Assembly: GCA_964552955.1 (NCBI GenBank)
Contig: CAZKIU010000001.1
Span: forward strand, 62,001 to 126,000
Source: UBA1413 sp964552955
GTDB lineage: Bacteria > Bacteroidota > Bacteroidia > Bacteroidales > Prolixibacteraceae
Direction of reading: 5' to 3'
DNA: 64,000 nucleotides
The first letter of the stretch is position 1, and each line of letters begins with the position of its first letter. Shown piece by piece: positions 42,929 through 51,559 of this stretch. The position numbers and the translations under genes were made by a program. The notes beneath the pieces are model-generated. The model made no database searches, had not been told where the DNA came from, and saw only the letters and a program-made list of their open reading frames with translations.

Positions 42929-44272
42929 CTATAAAACCATCTCCCACCCTTTCTGGTAGGTTCGCGACCAGAGCTTCTTTGCTTCCTTATCGTTCAGAAT
43001 ATGTCCGTTCTCCGGATTGATATCCAGGGAATGTCCCACACGCTGGGCGATATTGCCCAACTGGACCAGCAGGGTGCTTTTATGGCCGCTGTCGATATCG
43101 GACCGGAGGGGTGTCCCGCGTGTAATAGCCTCATAAAAATTCTGAATATGGAGGCCATCGAGTTGCTGGGCCGGACTGGCAGGATTCCTGGGATCGATCT
43201 TTTCCTTGTCAGTTAAGGTTTCTGTGACCTTACCCGCCGCATCAAAGAGCGTATATCCATTTCCGCCGGTGATAAGAAGTGATCCATTTTCTCCATAGAA
43301 CTGGGCGCCCACAGAAGAGCCCTCGATCGGGTGGGGACTGCAGCTGCGGCCTTCCCAGGTCATGGTAAAACCTTCCGGGAAATCCATGGTGATCACCTGA
43401 GTGTCGGGAGTTTCCCAGTCGTCAGTATAACGGAATCTGCCACCGTTGGAACTGACCCGGACCGGGAAGTCAACGCCCATCCCCCAACGGAGGATATCGA
43501 CCATATGGGTTCCGTTATTCAAGGCCTCGCCGGTTCCCCAGTGCCAGAACCAATGCCAGTTATAATGGATATAGTTGTCCCGGAATGGTTTCCTGGGTGC
43601 AGGTCCCTGCCAGAGATCCCAGTTGAGCCACTCGGGGACCGGGATTTCCCGGCCCACCCCAATGGAGGGCCGTTTATTGGTATACCAGCTCTTCCCGAAA
43701 TAGGGCTTGCCAATGGCTCCCGACTTGATCAGTTCGATTCCCTTGATCACATTGGGCCACGACCGGCGCTGGTTCCCCATCTGGAGGACCTTCCCGTATT
43801 TTGAAGCGGCTTTTACCAGAATCTCTCCCTCCCCGGGCGAATGGCTGCAAGGTTTTTCAAGGTAGACATGTTTTCCGGCTTTCATGGCCAGCAAGGCAGC
43901 AGGAGCATGCCAGTGGTCGGGCATGGCCACCACAATAGCATCCATATCTTTGTCTTCCAGCGCCTTTCTGAAATCGGGAGCCTGACGCGGTGCCTTACCA
44001 GCAATTTTTTCAACACTCGCCACACACCTTTCCATAGCCCTGGAATCGGTATCACTGATCGAAATCACATTCCAATTCTTTTGCTGGGCATAATTCCCGG
44101 CCAGTGCCAGGCCGCGCGAATTCACCCCCACCACACCCACATTGATGCGGTCATTTGCCCCGACGACGTTACAGTAACTTGCTGCACTGAACCCCGGCAA
44201 TACCCCTCCGAACGAGAGCGCCGCGGTTCCCAGTACTGATTTTTTGATGAAATCCCTTCTGCTATTTTCCAT
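42929..44272 (-). CDS. Gfo/Idh/MocA family oxidoreductase, Tat-exported (1)
   Basis: A 447-residue protein with a Tat signal (MENSRRDFIKKSVLGTAALSF). The Rossmann domain begins RINVGVVGVNSRGLALAGNYAQ and holds KPCSHSPGEGE, a variant of the EKP dinucleotide motif (YLEKPCSHS). The C-terminal alpha/beta domain has WYTNKRPSIGVG, HYNWHWFWHWGTGEALNNGTHMVDILRW, the likely catalytic His region. Periplasmic Gfo/Idh proteins keep NAD(H) tightly bound and oxidise or reduce glycosides, often at C3. Spaced 20 nt from the upstream Gfo/Idh gene, it forms the second gene of the LacI-controlled transcript. Confidence 0.9.
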   Translation of the reverse strand: MENSRRDFIKKSVLGTAALSFGGVLPGFSAASYCNVVGANDRINVGVVGVNSRGLALAGNYAQQKNWNVISISDTDSRAMERCVASVEKIAGKAPRQAPDFRKALEDKDMDAIVVAMPDHWHAPAALLAMKAGKHVYLEKPCSHSPGEGEILVKAASKYGKVLQMGNQRRSWPNVIKGIELIKSGAIGKPYFGKSWYTNKRPSIGVGREIPVPEWLNWDLWQGPAPRKPFRDNYIHYNWHWFWHWGTGEALNNGTHMVDILRWGMGVDFPVRVSSNGGRFRYTDDWETPDTQVITMDFPEGFTMTWEGRSCSPHPIEGSSVGAQFYGENGSLLITGGNGYTLFDAAGKVTETLTDKEKIDPRNPASPAQQLDGLHIQNFYEAITRGTPLRSDIDSGHKSTLLVQLGNIAQRVGHSLDINPENGHILNDKEAKKLWSRTYQKGWEMVL

Positions 44273-44292
44273 GTCGTTTTAATTGATTCTGT

Positions 44293-45315
44293 TTATTTCA
44301 ATGCTTTCTTACCCGCTTTGGAGGCCTTTTCCATTATCATATCGATGGATACAGGGACACCCTTTTTCTTTTTACTGAGGTCTGCAGCCTCCATAAAGGC
44401 CATTATTTCAATGGTTTCCTGTCTGTCGACCGGTTCAACCCCGGTCTGGAAAAACCTGATGATCTCTTCCAGCAAGGGGTTGTAACCGTTATAAGCCCCC
44501 AACTGCACTATGGCTTTTTCGCCAAAGATGGTTCCACCGTAATCTTTCTTCCCGGCACGCAGTCCCCTGAAGGAACCAATCCGCCCATCGCTCCAGATTC
44601 CGACAGCCATATCCGTATCCGGAGTGGTGATCCTGACCACACTCTTACACCCCGGTCCCATGGCAGTAAAGAGCGTTTCTACGCCATGAATACCATACCA
44701 GAAAAAGTCGGGGTGGGTTTTTTCCAGGGCGGCGGGACTGAAAGCCTCGGCACCCAATATCTTGCCCGCCGATCCCTCCTTCACCTCTTTCATGCCCTTG
44801 ATATACCGGAGCGAGGAAGCCGAGAACACTGGAACTCCATATTGGTCGGCTGCCGCAAAAATGGCCAGGGCATCGGATAGCGAAGCAGCCATCGGTTTGT
44901 CGATGAACAACCTTTTTCCGGCTTTCAACACCGGAAGGGCCTGCTCAAGGTGACGCCGGCCATCATTGGTTTCCAGCATGAATACGTCAGCCCTGGTCAG
45001 CAACTCCTCCACAGAACCGACAATTTCCACACCCAGTTTCCTCATATCATTGGTGTACCCTTCTATCCGGTCCACACTGCTCTGGATATCAAGACTTCCT
45101 TTGGGATAGGCAGCCACGATGGTATACCCCCCGAACTTGTTCCCTGCAGCCGGGTCATTCATCGCTTTGGTAAAAGCGATGCTATGCGAGGTATCGAGTC
45201 CGATAATCCCCACCCTTTTCCCCGCTGTTTTTTCCTGCGCAAACAGGGAAGAGCCCAGAGTGAGACCAGCCCCTGCCAGGGCACTTGCTTTGATGAAACT
45301 ACGCCTGTTGATCAT
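44293..45315 (-). CDS. Gfo/Idh/MocA family oxidoreductase, Tat-exported (2)
   Basis: A 340-residue protein with a Tat signal (MINRRSFIKASALAGAGL). The Rossmann domain begins KRVGIIGLDTSHSIAFTKA and contains LFIDKPMAASLSDALAIF (the DKP variant of the EKP motif). The C-terminal part has FFWYGIHGVETLFTAMGPG, with the His expected at the active site. It is shorter than its neighbour and of a different subfamily, so the two are not recent duplicates. First gene of a two-gene minus-strand operon with a TACATTTG -7 box (45480-45487) and a LacI-type operator (45503-45518) upstream. The 165-nt leader between box and ATG holds no gene. Confidence 0.9.
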   Translation of the reverse strand: MINRRSFIKASALAGAGLTLGSSLFAQEKTAGKRVGIIGLDTSHSIAFTKAMNDPAAGNKFGGYTIVAAYPKGSLDIQSSVDRIEGYTNDMRKLGVEIVGSVEELLTRADVFMLETNDGRRHLEQALPVLKAGKRLFIDKPMAASLSDALAIFAAADQYGVPVFSASSLRYIKGMKEVKEGSAGKILGAEAFSPAALEKTHPDFFWYGIHGVETLFTAMGPGCKSVVRITTPDTDMAVGIWSDGRIGSFRGLRAGKKDYGGTIFGEKAIVQLGAYNGYNPLLEEIIRFFQTGVEPVDRQETIEIMAFMEAADLSKKKKGVPVSIDMIMEKASKAGKKALK

Positions 45316-45479
45316 ATTTCCAGTTATTTATTTGTTCGTCCTTTACCGCTTTTATATTGAGTATAATTGACTTATTATGATGGCAGAAAATAGACAAAAA
45401 AATCGAATCGCCAGTCAGAATAGGACCACCCGTGGATGGGTCATCCGATAAAAAATGGTACAATCAGGTAATTTTCCAA

Positions 45480-45518
45480 CAAATGTAGAAACATTTATGC
45501 CCACGCAATCGATTGTGT
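45480..45518 (-). promoter_or_regulatory. Promoter with LacI-type operator for the Gfo/Idh pair
   Basis: The minus strand has a TACATTTG -7 box (45480-45487) and, 15 nt upstream, the operator ACACAATCGATTGCGT (45503-45518), centred on the perfect palindrome CAATCGATTG. It covers the -33 region, where a bound repressor would block polymerase. The same layout occurs at 48175-48214. Confidence 0.65.
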
Positions 45519-45554
45519 AACTATTTTTAATCGCTGGACCGTTGGATCTGAGGA

Positions 45555-47986
45555 TCAAACATTGGGATTCACTCTGTCGACAACTCTGGAAAGTCTGAAA
45601 ATATCAAGGATCTGCTTTTTTGTTTTACCTTCCATCTTTAAATACCGGCGCTCTCCTACGGGCAACAATACGGAATGGTCTGACTCTGTTATGCTTTCGT
45701 TGCTCTTCAGGCGTAAATCCTTAAAGATCGAAATCCGTGCATCTTTTACAGGTAACTCCAGGAGCTTGTCCTCTGAGATATGCCAATAAGTGATGTNNNN
45801 NNNNNNNNNNNNNNNNNNNNNNNNNNNNNNNNNNNNNNNNNNNNNNNNNNNNNNNNNNNNNNNNNNNNNNNNNNNNNNNNNNNNNNNNNNNNNNNNTCTT
45901 TTACAGGTAACTCCAGGAGCTTGTCCTCTGAGATATGCCAATAAGTGATGTACCACTCCTTGTTTCTTTTAAATATAAAGGCCCTGACCTCTTTGCTGTG
46001 GTTGGAAATATTCTCAATTTGTTCATACGGGATGAGTTCATACTCTTCCTCCTCATTGATAATCAGCGTGAATTCCTGATTTGGATTTTGCAATAACTCC
46101 TTTTGTTTTTCAGTCAGCCAATTCCGGGCTCTGACATCTTCCCAGCGTCGCAGCACTTCCAAATTGTCGGATGCAAGGAGATGCTTTTTTACCACATCGG
46201 GAGTTAATTGTCCCATTGCAATCGGGCAATCCCAGGCGGCAGCTTTACTGGTTACAAATTCCAGAATGTCAGGTTGCGTGCCAATGGAGCGTTGATCTGG
46301 CAATCGATAATATATCCACCCGAAATTGATCCGTGTGAAATCTTTCTTCAATCTAGGGGCCTGCTCCATCTGGAACTTTCTGACAGCATCCTTTTGTTGT
46401 TCAGGAGGGAAGGCGTCAAATGCATTGGCTCCCGATAATATATGCCAGCTGAAATGGCTTTTCGCAGCACCTTCGGCAAAGAGGGGCCCCTGATTAAACT
46501 GTTTAATGACTTTATATTGAGCCAGGGGTACATTATAATTAAAGGGAGGATTGACCCCTTCGGACCCATCCATATACACAAACTGAAATCCTGCATTATA
46601 GATGTCACCGATTTTCTCGGCGATTTCATCCTGCAAGGAATTGCCCTGATTGATATAAACGCTTGATGCCATGTACTCGCTGACATCCAGAATACCCGCC
46701 GGTGTGCCTTTATCAGCTGGATAAAGCGTAGTGTTGTGAACCGCTCTCTTGCATCCGGTAAACTTGAAGGGAGGTTCAGTGGAATAATTCTCATAGGAGA
46801 TTAGTTCAGGACCCACCTTAAGAATCCGGCATCCTTCCGCCAGGGTGGAGCCCTGAGGATTCTGTTCCACATACACCTCTTTATCTGTGGTTTCCAGATC
46901 CCTTGAGAGGTTAAAATGTCGGACCAGATTTAACCTGTGGTCTGGAATGGGAGTGATGTATTTGCTCTTTAACCCAACCTGAGAATGCAGGAAATGGAAT
47001 CCTGGAGTGATTCCGGCATTTCTGATTTTTTGCAAAACCTTCACCATATCCTCCCCGCGATTGGGATAAGTCTTTGTATTCCATTCATAATCGCCGAGGT
47101 AATTCAATCCTCCTCCGCCAGCCAAAAATGCAGGATAGTAAATCAGGATACACCGGAATCCCCCTCTTTTAGCCAAGGCAATTTGTTCATCCACATTTTT
47201 GGGATTGATATTAAACGTATGAAAATAGGAGGCGTTAATCCTGTCCCCTCTCCGCATTTCGACACCCCGAGGAAGATTAAAATCGTGCTCAATTTGAGCC
47301 ACATGGTCTAGAAGTTCATCAGATTTACAAACGATTAATGCGGCCCCGGTTCCCTTCAGTTGAATATCCTTCACCGCAGAGGCTTGCAGAAGGTGATACC
47401 CATCGCGTCGCTCCGAATCGATTTGCGTGAATTCATCCGTGGCCAGAATATTTACGGCCACTTTATTGTCCCACATGACGTTCAACCATTCTCCGAAATT
47501 CTTACGCTCCTTCACAGGGAGCTGTAACAGGGCAATCTCAGTCGCCGGAGGGGGTGTAATCTTCATATAGGAGGGGTAGGCATCCCCGGGAATGATAAAA
47601 TCCTCCAGACTAAACCGGATATAGTTTTCTGTGATCGTATAACTGATCACCATGCTATATGGAATTATTTCAAACCCAACAATCAGCTTTCCATCTTTCT
47701 GGAAAAGAGTATCCGCCTGGTAGGTGGTTTTCTTGTTCAAATGAGCCAGTTTTACCTCATTGTTATAAGGTCGTTCCTGAGTGGCACTAAACATGGAAAC
47801 CGTTGGATCGGGCTTCAGACACTCTTCATGATTCGATTTCAATATCAAACTCTTTGGAACGGCATTGCTTCCAATGGTCAGTTTAAACCGGCCATTTTCC
47901 AAAACAATGTCTCTCTTATTCTGACCAGACACCCCGCTAAATACAAAGAACAGGAGAGAGAACAGACAAGCACAATATTTACTCAT
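45555..47986 (-). CDS. Uncharacterised exported protein, probable TIM-barrel glycosidase (split by a false gap)
   Basis: After removing the N run and one copy of the duplicated 55 nt (retaining 45555-45741 and 45897-47986), one continuous frame of 758 residues results; both sides share ITYWHISEDKLLELPVK and continue into DARISIFKDLRL. The start MSKYCACLFSLLFFVFSGVSGQ is a signal peptide. Residues about 20-280 are beta-rich; about 290-640 look like a barrel, with GGFRCILIYYPAFLAGGGGLNYLGDYEW, GFHFLHSQVG, FVYMDGSEGVN and SHFSWHILSGANAFDA. The Asp of YMDGSEG is a candidate catalytic residue. The family is not recognised. It lies between lacI and the Gfo/Idh pair and has its own LacI-type operator. 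Confidence 0.75.
45797..45896. other. Scaffold gap (100 N) flanked by an identical 55-nt duplication
   Basis: The 55 nt at 45742-45796 are identical to those at 45897-45951. Contigs that end and begin with the same 55-mer are expected from a de Bruijn graph assembler at k = 55, so the contigs most likely abut and no sequence is missing. Confidence 0.85.
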
Positions 47987-48174
47987 AATCTTCCAGGAAA
48001 TATTAAACATATACAAACGATACAAAAGAATAATCAGGTTTAGACATATAGAACCGGATGCCACTCCCGATTCTCTATTTTCACCTGCCATCGGCGATGA
48101 ATAGGGGCAGCCAAATCGTCGCCCGCGACAAATTGAAGCCACAAGAGCCGACTACGCTCCGGTTCCGTCATATG

Positions 48175-48214
48175 CAAACATAAAAGAAATAAAGAATCGT
48201 GCAATCGTTTGCGT
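48175..48214 (-). promoter_or_regulatory. Promoter with LacI-type operator for the TIM-barrel gene
   Basis: The minus strand has a TATGTTTG -7 box (48175-48182) and, 16 nt upstream, ACGCAAACGATTGCAC (48199-48214), which matches the operator at 45503-45518 at 12 of 16 positions in the same orientation, including CAAnCGATTG. The lacI gene starts about 1.1 kb upstream. Confidence 0.65.
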
Positions 48215-48286
48215 AAATTTATTCTTCTTTTTTTTGCCAAAATGACCCTGACCCTCGAAAAAAGGGCGTTACGCTTTGCCTTTCTC

Positions 48287-49327
48287 TCACACCCCAGGAT
48301 CCCTTTTTGTAGAATCCCTGATTATCAGATCATTTCGAACAACAATGGTTTCAGTGGCAATCTCATGAAGGGGCTCCTCAATCTGACGGATCAACAGCCG
48401 GGCGGCCGTCTGCCCCATTTCAAATGCATGGTCATCGATGGTAGTCAGGGAAGGTTCGATGATCAGTGAGGTGGGTGTATTGCTGAAACCGACCACCGCC
48501 ACATCGCCGGGAACTTGTAACCCTTTCCGCTTCACCGTCTGTATCAAACTGATTGCACTGGTGTCATTTGAGCAGAAGACTCCATCAGGCCGGTGCTCTA
48601 AGGACATGAACTTCAGTGCGGCATTCTCCCCGTCCTCGACGCTCAGATCCTCAGTGAAATAAACCAGCGTGTCGTCGGGTTCTATTCCATGATTCTTCAG
48701 CGCAGCTCGGTAGCCGTTCAGCCGGTTGCGGAAAATAGCAATACGCTGGTTACCTGCAATATGCGCAATGCATCGGCATCCTACCGAGAAGAGGTGCTCG
48801 GTAGCTTTCATGGCTGCCGAATAATCATCAATAACCACCTTGTGGGTCTCTATCTCATTGCAAACCCGGTCAAAAAAAACAAACGGGATATTGTTTTCCA
48901 TGAAAACAGAAAGATGGTCGTAATTGTTGGTCTCAAGGGCCAGACAAGCAATGACCCCGTCGGCCTGACTGGCCAGCACCATCCGTGCATTCTCCTTCTC
49001 CCTTTCATAGGAATTGTTCGACTGAAAAATGTTCACGAAATAGCCCGCTTTGCTGGCTACCTCTTCAATACCGCTAATGGCCGACGATTGAAAATAACGG
49101 TCGATCCTTGGGATAATCACCCCGATCATGTTGGTTTTGCTTCTCCGCAGATTTGAAGCCACTCTGTTGGGATAATACCCCAGTTTTTTGGCCAGCTTCT
49201 GCACTTCATTGGTGGTTTTTTTGCTGATTCCCGGATGGTGCATCAGAGCTCTTGAAATGGTAGATGGGGAGACATTCAACAGATTCGCCATCTCCTTGAT
49301 GGTAATTTTGGGCTTCCGCATGGTCAT
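48287..49327 (-). CDS. LacI family transcriptional regulator
   Basis: A 346-residue regulator. The N-terminal DNA-binding domain reads TIKEMANLLNVSPSTISRAL, with the hinge helix near PNRVASNLRRSKT. The periplasmic-binding-protein-like ligand domain follows (IGVIIPRIDRYFQSSAISG to the C-terminus), with DGVFCSNDTSAISLIQTVKRKG and the typical VAVVGFSNTPTS segment. LacI regulators of this type repress sugar genes until a sugar ligand binds. Two CG-centred operators at 45503 and 48199 downstream are its probable targets, making it a local regulator of the TIM-barrel gene and the Gfo/Idh pair. The ATG at 49327 is conventional. No operator was seen upstream of lacI itself. Confidence 0.95.
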   Translation of the reverse strand: MTMRKPKITIKEMANLLNVSPSTISRALMHHPGISKKTTNEVQKLAKKLGYYPNRVASNLRRSKTNMIGVIIPRIDRYFQSSAISGIEEVASKAGYFVNIFQSNNSYEREKENARMVLASQADGVIACLALETNNYDHLSVFMENNIPFVFFDRVCNEIETHKVVIDDYSAAMKATEHLFSVGCRCIAHIAGNQRIAIFRNRLNGYRAALKNHGIEPDDTLVYFTEDLSVEDGENAALKFMSLEHRPDGVFCSNDTSAISLIQTVKRKGLQVPGDVAVVGFSNTPTSLIIEPSLTTIDDHAFEMGQTAARLLIRQIEEPLHEIATETIVVRNDLIIRDSTKRDPGV

Positions 49328-49530
49328 ATTCAGAAAATCATTTCAGCTATCAGTGCTAATGAATCTGCAAATTAACAAGAAAAAATTATCGCCCCCTCCC
49401 CCTTATCCCATCACTCAACCTTACTCCATCACCCCGGCAGGATCTTTCCAGGTCCATTTCTACCCCTTGTCCACATGCCACGCATGCCTCCTTTCCGGTA
49501 TGGATTCATCACCCTATCCATAATATAAAT

Positions 49531-49566
49531 CAGTCCAAAAGTAGCAGAAAATTACTACTTTCGGCA
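49531..49566 (-). promoter_or_regulatory. 36-nt conserved promoter element, copy B (lacI/sigma spacer)
   Basis: It matches copy A (39007-39042) at 33 of 36 positions. On the minus strand it holds TACTTTTG (49536-49543), a possible lacI promoter with a long leader. On the plus strand TACTTTCG (49556-49563) is a 7-of-8 match and could serve the sigma gene, so the element may be bidirectional. The rest of the 258-nt spacer is C-rich and holds nothing else recognised. Confidence 0.55.
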
Positions 49567-49585
49567 CTTCTTTAGTCCAATCATT

Positions 49586-50179
49586 GTGTTCGGAAGAGAC
49601 CAGAAGCTTGCATTGAGAAACGGAGATCCCACCACTTTCCGGGACCTTTTCAGGATCCTTTATCCCAGGATGAAAGGGTACTGCCGGCTCTTTATCCAGG
49701 ATCCGATGCAGGTGGAGGACATCCTGCAGGAGTGTTTTCTTACCTTTTGGGAAAAACGCAAAACCATCGATCCTGACAAAGCCATTGAAAGCCTGCTGTT
49801 CGTCATGCTTCGGAACCGTTGCCTCAATGTATTGAAGGAGGCCCGCCTCAGGGAGGGTAATATCGCAGCTTCCAGGCTACCGGTGAATGAGCTGCAACAC
49901 CTCTATCACCTCGACTTCCTTGAAAAAGAGGAGAAAAGCCTGGAGGAAGAACTGATCCTCTCTTTTCATCAGGCGATCGACACCCTTCCTCCGCGGATGA
50001 AGGAGGTCTTTCTCCTTTGCAAGGTGGAAGGGCACCTGCAAAAAGAAGTGGCTGAAGATCTGGGGATCTCTGTAAAAGCCGTTGAGAAGCATGTCGCCGA
50101 AGCCCGGGAACGCCTTTCTCGTATCCTGATCCGCCAATACCCCCTTCTGGCCCCCCTGATCACCTTCATACTCCAATGA
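49586..50179 (+). CDS. ECF RNA polymerase sigma factor (SusC/D-linked type)
   Basis: A 197-residue ECF sigma factor. Sigma region 2 (about 25-95) has PMQVEDILQECFLTFWEKR, and region 4 (about 130-185) has LPPRMKEVFLLCKVEGHLQKEVAEDLGISVKAVEKHVAEARERL with its helix-turn-helix. The start is GTG at 49586, since no upstream in-frame ATG exists and the N-terminus aligns with the family (LALRNGDPTTFRDLF). Together with the FecR-type anti-sigma gene downstream and the SusC with an STN domain, it forms a trans-envelope signalling unit: ligand-loaded SusC signals through FecR to release the sigma factor. It likely directs transcription of the susC-susD operon. Confidence 0.92.
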   Translation: MFGRDQKLALRNGDPTTFRDLFRILYPRMKGYCRLFIQDPMQVEDILQECFLTFWEKRKTIDPDKAIESLLFVMLRNRCLNVLKEARLREGNIAASRLPVNELQHLYHLDFLEKEEKSLEEELILSFHQAIDTLPPRMKEVFLLCKVEGHLQKEVAEDLGISVKAVEKHVAEARERLSRILIRQYPLLAPLITFILQ

Positions 50180-50196
50180 CCAGGATTCCGGAGTCT

Positions 50197-50320
50197 CTGC
50201 GCTCACCTTATGGATAGGATCACTCCGCTGACCTGACGGATAGGATTTCTGAGCCGTGCTGACCTGACGGGTAGGATCAACTGGCTGCACTGACCTGACG
50301 GGTAGGATTACTGAGCTGCG
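50197..50320. repeat. Tandem repeat, 31-nt period (about 4 units)
   Basis: Units start at 50228, 50259 and 50290, each CTGACCTGACGG followed by RTAGGAT and a variable end; a drifted unit lies at 50197-50227 and a trace after 50321. It fills the spacer between the sigma gene and fecR (50180-50464). The last part (50321-50464) shows no other feature. Confidence 0.75.
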
Positions 50321-50464
50321 CTGTCCAGACAGAAGGAATCATCCCTCATCACCCCGGAGGGACCACTTCCCTCCCGGAACCATCCATTTTCGCCTGTAAT
50401 GCAATTTTTTCACATTCCGGGGTAGGGTTTTCTGACATCATATTGTACTCATACTATACGAACC

Positions 50465-51466
50465 ATGGAAGAATTAATCATCAAATATCTTGAGGAGACG
50501 GCCACCGACGCAGAGAAGCGGGATTTGCTGCAATGGCTCAGGGAGAAAGAGAACCGAAAGGCTTTTTATTTTCATAGATCAGTTTGGGAAAAGGGACTGG
50601 AGAGCGGCCGTTTTCCCGCCGGTGGTGCGGAGAGTTGGAACCGCATCCAGTCAGGTTTATTAGAGAAAAGTTGTGAAGGATGGCAGAAATCAAGGAAGCT
50701 CACGCAGCTTTTAAGGTATGCTGCCATCTTCTTTTTTCTCACCACGCTGGGGTTTTCGCTTTTGTGGTATATCCAGGGGAGTCGACCCGGGCTGGAAGCG
50801 GTGACACAGATCATGGCCGACAACGGGCAGATTTCGCGGGCAGTCCTGCCTGATGGCAGCCGGGTATGGATCAACTCAGGATCCCTCATCAGTTATGATA
50901 GCGGGTACGGGATGAAAAACCGGAAGGTCAGGCTGACTGGTGAAGCCTATTTCGAAGCAGAAAAGGGGAACCGCCATCCTCTGGTGGTCGATTGCGGGGA
51001 ACTGCAGATCAGGGTCACCGGAACCCGGTTCAACGTCAGTGCCTTACCGGGCTCCCAAATCATCGACGTCGTCCTGGAAGAGGGATCCGTGGAACTCCTC
51101 CGGCAACAGAACGCCTCATTCCGGTATTCACTGAAACCCGGAGAAATGGCCTCCTTTGACCTGGTCAACAAGAAAATGTCGGTGACCACCATCAACACCA
51201 GCCGTTTCACCTCCTGGAAAGAGGGGATTATCAACATCTACGACCAAACCCTGGAAGAGGTCGCCGAAAAGCTTAAGAGCCGCTACAACCAGACGTTTGT
51301 GGTCGATCCCGCGGTGAAGGATTACCATTACACTTTCTCGATCAGAAACGAATCGCTTCAGGAAATCATCGCACTGATCGAAAAGATAACACCCGTGGAA
51401 GCCGTCCAGGAAGGAAGTGTGATCACCTTCCGTTCGGGGAAGAAAAAAACTGAAGGCAGAAGGTAG
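50465..51466 (+). CDS. FecR-type anti-sigma factor
   Basis: A 333-residue membrane protein. A cytoplasmic N-terminal helical part (about 1-75) is followed by one transmembrane helix (YAAIFFFLTTLGFSLLWYI), a FecR beta-rich domain (about 105-215, with LPDGSRVWINSGSLISYD and GEAYFEAEKGNRHPLVV), and a C-terminal DUF4974 domain (about 245-325, with LEEVAEKLKSRYNQTFVVD). It holds its cognate ECF sigma factor inactive until the SusC partner's STN domain signals binding of substrate. A 31-nt tandem repeat separates it from the sigma gene, and a hairpin separates it from susC. Confidence 0.95.
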   Translation: MEELIIKYLEETATDAEKRDLLQWLREKENRKAFYFHRSVWEKGLESGRFPAGGAESWNRIQSGLLEKSCEGWQKSRKLTQLLRYAAIFFFLTTLGFSLLWYIQGSRPGLEAVTQIMADNGQISRAVLPDGSRVWINSGSLISYDSGYGMKNRKVRLTGEAYFEAEKGNRHPLVVDCGELQIRVTGTRFNVSALPGSQIIDVVLEEGSVELLRQQNASFRYSLKPGEMASFDLVNKKMSVTTINTSRFTSWKEGIINIYDQTLEEVAEKLKSRYNQTFVVDPAVKDYHYTFSIRNESLQEIIALIEKITPVEAVQEGSVITFRSGKKKTEGRR

Positions 51467-51473
51467 TAAAAAA

Positions 51474-51501
51474 GCCGGAAAGTGCTGCAACACTTCCCGG
51501 C
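51474..51501 (+). terminator. Hairpin between fecR and susC (possible attenuator)
   Basis: An 11-bp stem with one mismatch pairs GCCGGAAAGTG (51474-51484) with CACTTCCCGGC (51491-51501) around a 6-nt loop. There is no T-run after it, so strong intrinsic termination on the plus strand is doubtful. Partial read-through between anti-sigma and susC is a possible role. Confidence 0.4.
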
Positions 51502-51559
51502 CGGTACTTACCATCTGTCGATGATAAATAGATTTTTTGACCTAAAATCGTGTAAAACT

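Noticed and set aside
50197..50320. 31-nt repeats as a possible CRISPR array
   Set aside because: Units are directly contiguous with no spacers, vary in sequence, and no cas gene is present.
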